Part shown: one piece after another, positions 59,735-64,000 of the stretch
Layout of the letters: every line of letters begins with the position of its first letter
How positions within the stretch are numbered: position 1 is the first letter of the stretch
Assembly (NCBI RefSeq): GCF_036785885.1
Contig: NC_092326.1
Location: 40,510,287-40,574,286 of the forward strand
Direction of reading: 5' to 3'
Length of the DNA stretch: 64,000 bases
Source of the DNA: Coffea arabica
Lineage: Eukaryota; Streptophyta; Magnoliopsida; Gentianales; Rubiaceae
Position numbers and translations under genes: made by a program
The notes under the pieces: generated by a model
What the model was told of the DNA's origin: nothing
Seen by the model: the letters and a program-made list of their open reading frames with translations, nothing else
Database searches by the model: none

Positions 59735-60697
59735 GTTTATGGGACAAGAAAAGGAGAGGAAGTAGAAACAATGGAACGCATGTTCTTCCAATGTCCAATT
59801 GCCCAAATAGTCTGGAAGACAGCACCAGTAAGATGGGAAGGACTAAGGGATCTCCAAACTAACATGTGGCGATGGTGGGAGGCTGTAGTTCAGACAAGAA
59901 CGAAGGAACAAGGCATGGAACAAATCAACCTGACAACAAACATCTTATGGTTGATATTGGAAGCAAGAAACAAGTTTGTGTTTGAATAGCAAAACGGAGA
60001 AGCAAGAGACATTGTTATGAAGGCACAACAAGAATGGATTCAATTTGAAGAGGCAACATGACAGGAAACAATGCAGAAACGAGGAGGAGCAGCTCCAAAC
60101 CAGATGGAACAGAGAAATGTACCATCACAAGAGAGAATCATCAGAATCCATATGGATGCAGCTATAAATGCAAGGATGATCAGAACGGGGAAAGGAATAA
60201 TTGCAAGGCATTGGACAGGAAAGATCGTGAGAGCAAAGTGATTAGTAAAAGGAAGAAAAGAGATGCTCTAATGGAAGAAATGTTAACCATTAGAATGGCA
60301 CTCCAAATGACAAGAAAAGTAGGTTAAAGGAAAATTGCAATCCTATCAAACTGCAAAACAGTCATTGACCAAATCAGTAACAACAACGTGCAGGATGGAC
60401 ATCTAGCAACCATTTTGGAGCCTAGAAGACATTGGTGAATCAACACAAGGTTTTGACCAATGCATAATTTCTTTTGTATCTAGAACAGTTAATGTAGCAA
60501 GTCATATGTTAGCACATTTTGAAGCAAAACTAGTTAATGACGTAGAATGGGTAAATGATTTCGCAATTTGGCTAATAGAAGTAGCTAGGAATGATGAGAG
60601 GGTGATTGCCCCTTTTTGTAATTAATTCTTGTTCTTTTAAGTGTTAATATATATATATATATATATTAATATTGTCGTTGTTGTTGAAAAAAAAAAA
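59735..60697 (+). pseudogene. 3' remnant of a plant LINE (zf-RVT and RNase H-like region), poly-A tailed
   Basis: In one frame from about 59740 the sequence reads GEEVETMERMFFQCPIAQIVWKT-type residues. This is the zinc-binding segment (zf-RVT) that follows reverse transcriptase in plant non-LTR retrotransposons. It then continues through in-frame stops at 59987, 60058 and 60238 into an RNase H-like part (IHMDAAI; later, in another frame, FVSRTVNVASHMLAHF and VIAPFCN, ending near 60624). A short AT-rich 3' stretch and an A-run at about 60687-60697 complete the typical LINE 3' end. The 5' part with endonuclease and reverse transcriptase is missing. It is dead: several stops, a frameshift, and Asn where the third RNase H acid is expected. 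Confidence 0.7.
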
Positions 60698-61558
60698 TAC
60701 TGTTTCCTTTTTGCGGGGTAGAAGGCAAGCTATAATCGTTGAACTCTTGTGTTGAACAGCTAATACAAATTTCGACCTTGATCACGTTTTCACAGTTAAA
60801 ACAGTTCCATCTTTGGGAAAGTGTTACTAAAAAGAAAGACTGAATTACGTTTTAATGCTTTCTTCTTTAGTGTAATTATACTTGTGGTCTGGCTTTTAGA
60901 AACTCGGGGACAAAATGATGAAAGTATACGCATTCGAAAAGTTTCGACTAGTGACATGCATGTTCAGAACCACTAACCTTTAGGCTGTTGGCCATCACCT
61001 AGCTTGAACCCTTGCTTCCCACTAAAATGCTACATTTAAGTGGTTTGTTTCAAAAAAAATTCAGATGGGTGTGTTGTGCACTCGTTTGATTCGATGGTGA
61101 TTTAGTCCCCTTCGGATTTTTTCTGGGCCTCCTTAGGTCTGTCTCTTCCCCCTTAGTATAGAATAGATTAGGTTATACAACTATTATCATCTCCGTTAAA
61201 AAAAAAATGCATGTTCAGTTTAGTAACCCTTCGCAAGTTGCAACGCAGTCAAATCAAAGAACATGATTGTTGTTGGAATAGTTCATACAATGAAAAGGAA
61301 ATATACAATAGTTTAGTAACCCTTCTAGCGCTTTCTTCTTTAGCTTGGTTACTTGCCCTCTTGCCTTAATTATGATAACCTTTGTCAGCTGCAAATGTAG
61401 CATCGAGAATCCACCAGCAAATGATTTTTGAGATCTATACTCAACCTTAGTTAGTACTTAACTCCATTTCCAAGAGCACTAGGACCTAAACTCCGTGATC
61501 AATCAATCAGTTAAGTACGTAGATTCATCCTTCCCAGACGAAGCCATTTTGTTGTAAC
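60698..61558. other. Intergenic; possible retroposed 3' end
   Basis: At about 61075-61208 a less AT-rich segment ends in an A-run (61199-61208) and may be a SINE or LINE 3' end. I cannot show box A/B or a target duplication. Otherwise spacer. Confidence 0.35.
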
Positions 61559-61976
61559 TAGGATTGTAAACGAATCAACGTGCTTGCAAGTTGCTCACGA
61601 GCAGTTCGAGTCCAAGTTCAATTCAAGTTCGATCAACGTTGAGTTCAAGTTGAATTCGAACTGATCAAATCGAAATCGAGCTCAAAGATATTTAGTTCAT
61701 TAGCTCACGAGCCGATTCGATTATGTATATATATTTATTTATTTTAATAGTAAAATTACATATATATCCATAATACTTTATTATTTATTAAGAAAAATTA
61801 TTATTTTATTCATTTTTTAAAAATAATTTTTTTATTTTTTATTTTTTTAAGCTTGAACTCGAGCTTTACATTTTGAATTCATCGAATTCGAGTTTGACTT
61901 CGAATTTCATAAAATTAAGTTAAGACTCGATTCGATTAGACTAAAATTCAACTCGACTCAAATCGTTACACCCCTA
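61559..61976. mobile_element. GAGCTCGA-type hAT-like MITE
   Basis: A 418-bp element starts TAGGATTGTAAACGAATCAA and ends AAATCGTTACACCCCTA. It is flanked by GTTGTAAC (61551-61558) and ATTGTAAC (61977-61984), matching at 7 of 8. Arms are TCGAG-rich and the core AT-rich, as in the rest of the family. Confidence 0.85.
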
Positions 61977-62288
61977 ATTGTAACTTTGCTGCAAAACAGA
62001 TAAATCTGGCAATAAAAAACAAGTGTGGCCATTAATTTCCTCTGCCTAATGATGACTACACCACGCTCAGAAATCTACTTGGAATTCCCACTTCTGTGTT
62101 TTATATATCTTGCACTCGCATAAGATTGAGATTCAAGCTTCTTAGCATAGTTTGAGGTTTGATGGCAGGTTCACCTTGCCAATTAGTCTAGCCATTTTCA
62201 TACAGGTTTGAGAGTAGAATCAGACACTGATTAATATCACTACCAATTTAAAAATCCGGTTAAAGATGGGTTTTGCAGATGATGGAAA

Positions 62289-63492
62289 TAGGGATGACAA
62301 CGGGGCGGGGTTGGGGCGGGGACCCCTCTCTAGGGTTGCAAACGAGCCGAGCCGAGTCGAGTTTTGAGCTAATCGAGCCGAGTCTCGACTAAATTTTACC
62401 AAGCTCGAGCTCGAGCTCGAGCTCGACGAGCCGGCAAATTTCGAGCTCGAGCTCGAAAAAAAATAAAAAATAAATATTTTATTTAAAAAAAATAAATAAA
62501 ATAATATTTTTTTTTAATAAATAATAAAATATTAAGGACATATACGTAATTTTACTATGAAAATAAAAAATAAAAAATATATATAATATACGTAATTTTA
62601 TTATTAAATAAAAATAAAAATAAAAATATATATATATATACCCAAACTCGCGAGCCGGCTCGCGAGCTAACGAGCTTAATATTCTGAGCTCGAGCTCGAC
62701 TCGAGCTGCTCGCGAGCGGCTCGATTCGTTTGCAACCCTAGGCCCTCCCCCATCTCCTGCCCCGCTGCCAACAAACTCCCCCCGCCCCCGTCCCCCTCTC
62801 CTCCCGTCTCGTCCTCGCCCCGCCTCGCTTCCACCCGTGTGGCTAATAAAAATTTGTTATATAATTTTATTACGGTTAAATTTTAGCAAATAATCAAGTA
62901 CTAAAATATAAACATATCATCAAATTATTATTCATTGTAATTTTACAATTGAAACTTATAAAAATAATCAAATAAAAATTATTTGAATACAATCCAACAT
63001 GATGAAATAAATATAACTAAAGTAGTCAAGTTTTCACTTTTGACACAAATGCAATCACTAATTCATTATTGCGCTTGTGCTTTTTTTAAGATAAAATATT
63101 ATTGTATTAAGTGTAATTAGGGATTTAGTATAAAAGTATTAGTAAATTTAGTATAACCAATTAATAATTTGTATAGTACACATATATAATTATTAGTATA
63201 ATTAATAACATCAATTATATTATATATACTAATAGATATTATATAATACATATAATTAATAATATCATTATCATAAGTTTGTAACTAATTAAATTATATA
63301 TTATATATATAATTATATATATATATTTTTTAAAGCGGGTGGCGGGGCAAGGTTACACTCCCCCGCCCCCACCCCCCGCCCCCGCCCCGTTTCTAAGCAG
63401 CGGGAAAAAAGTTCCCCCCCCACCCCCTCCCCATTAGCCCCCGGCCCCAGTGGGGCGGGTGCCCACGGTCACCGGTCCCATTGCCATCCCTA
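62289..63492 (+). mobile_element. GC-rich-ended hAT-like non-autonomous element, interrupted by a MITE
   Basis: Termini TAGGGATGACAACGGGG and CCCATTGCCATCCCTA are inverted with few mismatches. Flanks GATGGAAA (62281-62288) and AATGAAAA (63493-63500) agree at 6 of 8, consistent with an 8-bp duplication. Next to each terminus lie G-run/C-run blocks (GGGGCGGGG and CCCCGCCCC); the interior is strongly AT-rich and non-coding. The element at 62331-62740 is inserted inside it, so the original length was about 800 bp. A relative in opposite orientation opens the window (1-224). Confidence 0.8.
62331..62740. mobile_element. GAGCTCGA-rich hAT-like MITE nested in the GC-rich element
   Basis: A 410-bp element with termini TAGGGTTGCAAACGAGCC and GATTCGTTTGCAACCCTA. 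Its arms and AT-rich core closely match 33768-34255. It lies inside the left C-rich block of the element at 62289-63492, so it inserted later. Flanking 8-mers (CCCCTCTC and GGCCCTCC) do not match cleanly, probably because the host tract is low-complexity and has drifted. Confidence 0.88.
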
Positions 63493-63500
63493 AATGAAAA

Positions 63501-64000
63501 CAAGTTTTCTAGTACTTATCTAAACAAAATATTTTATGGTAGAAAGGGTGTAAAGTAGACTGCCTAATTTTCCATTTTCTCTACCAAAAGTGTAAACCCT
63601 GACTAGAACCATAACAAAGAGAGTGCCATTTTAAGATCACAAGTTAGCTATAGCAGCTGCACCAAATGTGGGTCATCTTATAGCTAGCCAGCAGCAAAAA
63701 TGGGGACATACCTCTAAATGACAGAAAGTCCAAACTGTACTCCTAAAGTGAAAGAGGATGAGTTACATAAAGAGTAATAAGGTAATTGCTGCATTCTGCC
63801 TATAGGTGAATTAATTGTAACACCAACTAAGCAAATTATACAGACTCGAGTTCACTAAATTTCTATCAGGATTATGGTCCTGTTTGGCACTTGAGTTTTT
63901 TGCCAAATTTATTTGTTATAAGTTTTTAAAAACTTTAACTATAGTAACATTAAAAAGCTTCTCAAAGTTTTTAAATTATACACTTCAAAATATTCAAAAA
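63501..64000. other. Right-end spacer; start of a MITE-like repeat
   Basis: No gene is visible. From about 63884 (CCTGTTTGGCACTTGAGTTT) to the window end the sequence resembles the start of the repeat at 14613-14864 and the motif near 33120-33205. Its right end is outside the window. Confidence 0.4.

Noticed and set aside
1-64000. CRISPR arrays, operons, rRNA or complete tRNA genes.
   Set aside because: None is visible; the window is plant nuclear DNA, and the regular repeats present are microsatellites and transposons.

Overview
This is nuclear DNA from a flowering plant, most likely a core eudicot. It is AT-rich. Its genes have GT-AG introns, and between them lie many small plant-type DNA transposons, AT and CT microsatellites, SINE-like units, a broken LINE and a caulimovirid-like fragment. 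I cannot name the species. I see no prokaryotic or organellar gene organisation.

Seven protein genes are well supported; I assembled the spliced ones by joining exons in frame. From left to right: (1) an AMT1-type ammonium transporter at 2553-4375 (+), split by one intron; (2) an unrecognised, probably plastid-targeted membrane protein of 310 aa at 6166-9693 (-), two exons; (3) an unrecognised 229-aa plant protein at 10576-13579 (-), seven exons; (4) an intronless GPR107/CAND7-like seven-transmembrane protein at 15286-16593 (-); (5) TH2, the bifunctional TenA plus HAD thiamin-monophosphate phosphatase, at 22209-28826 (+), six exons; (6) a PXL2/MIK1-like LRR receptor kinase at 42728-45871 (+), two exons; (7) a YqaJ-type PD-(D/E)XK nuclease at 48603-49565 (+). 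An eighth, a WAT1-related (EamA/MtN21) transporter at 52410-54404 (-), has seven exons and an unusual repeat-derived acidic tail. A short candidate gene near 35258 is weakly supported.

The genes look like unrelated neighbours, as is normal in plants: nitrogen uptake, thiamin metabolism, receptor signalling, nuclease and transport. There is no operon or obvious pathway cluster.

The gene-poor stretches (16.6-22 kb, 29-42.7 kb, 54.4-64 kb) are a record of transposon activity. Several elements can be delimited to the base by their inverted repeats and target duplications. These include two Mutator-like elements side by side (18154-19099 and 19392-20465, the second with a perfect 9-bp duplication), a family of GAGCTCGA-rich hAT-like MITEs (32031-32468, 33768-34255, 38722-39198, 61559-61976, 62331-62740), and a GC-rich-ended hAT-like element at 62289-63492. 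That last element contains one of the MITEs and has an inverted relative cut by the left edge of the window. There are also two Stowaway MITEs, a caulimovirid-like fragment between 280-bp direct repeats, and tandem duplications at 51621-51960 and just upstream of the WAT1 gene.

I found no clear new biological system. The most interesting points are the nested and inverted repeat architecture, the repeat-born C-terminal tail and duplicated promoter of the WAT1-like gene, and the two conserved-looking genes I do not recognise.
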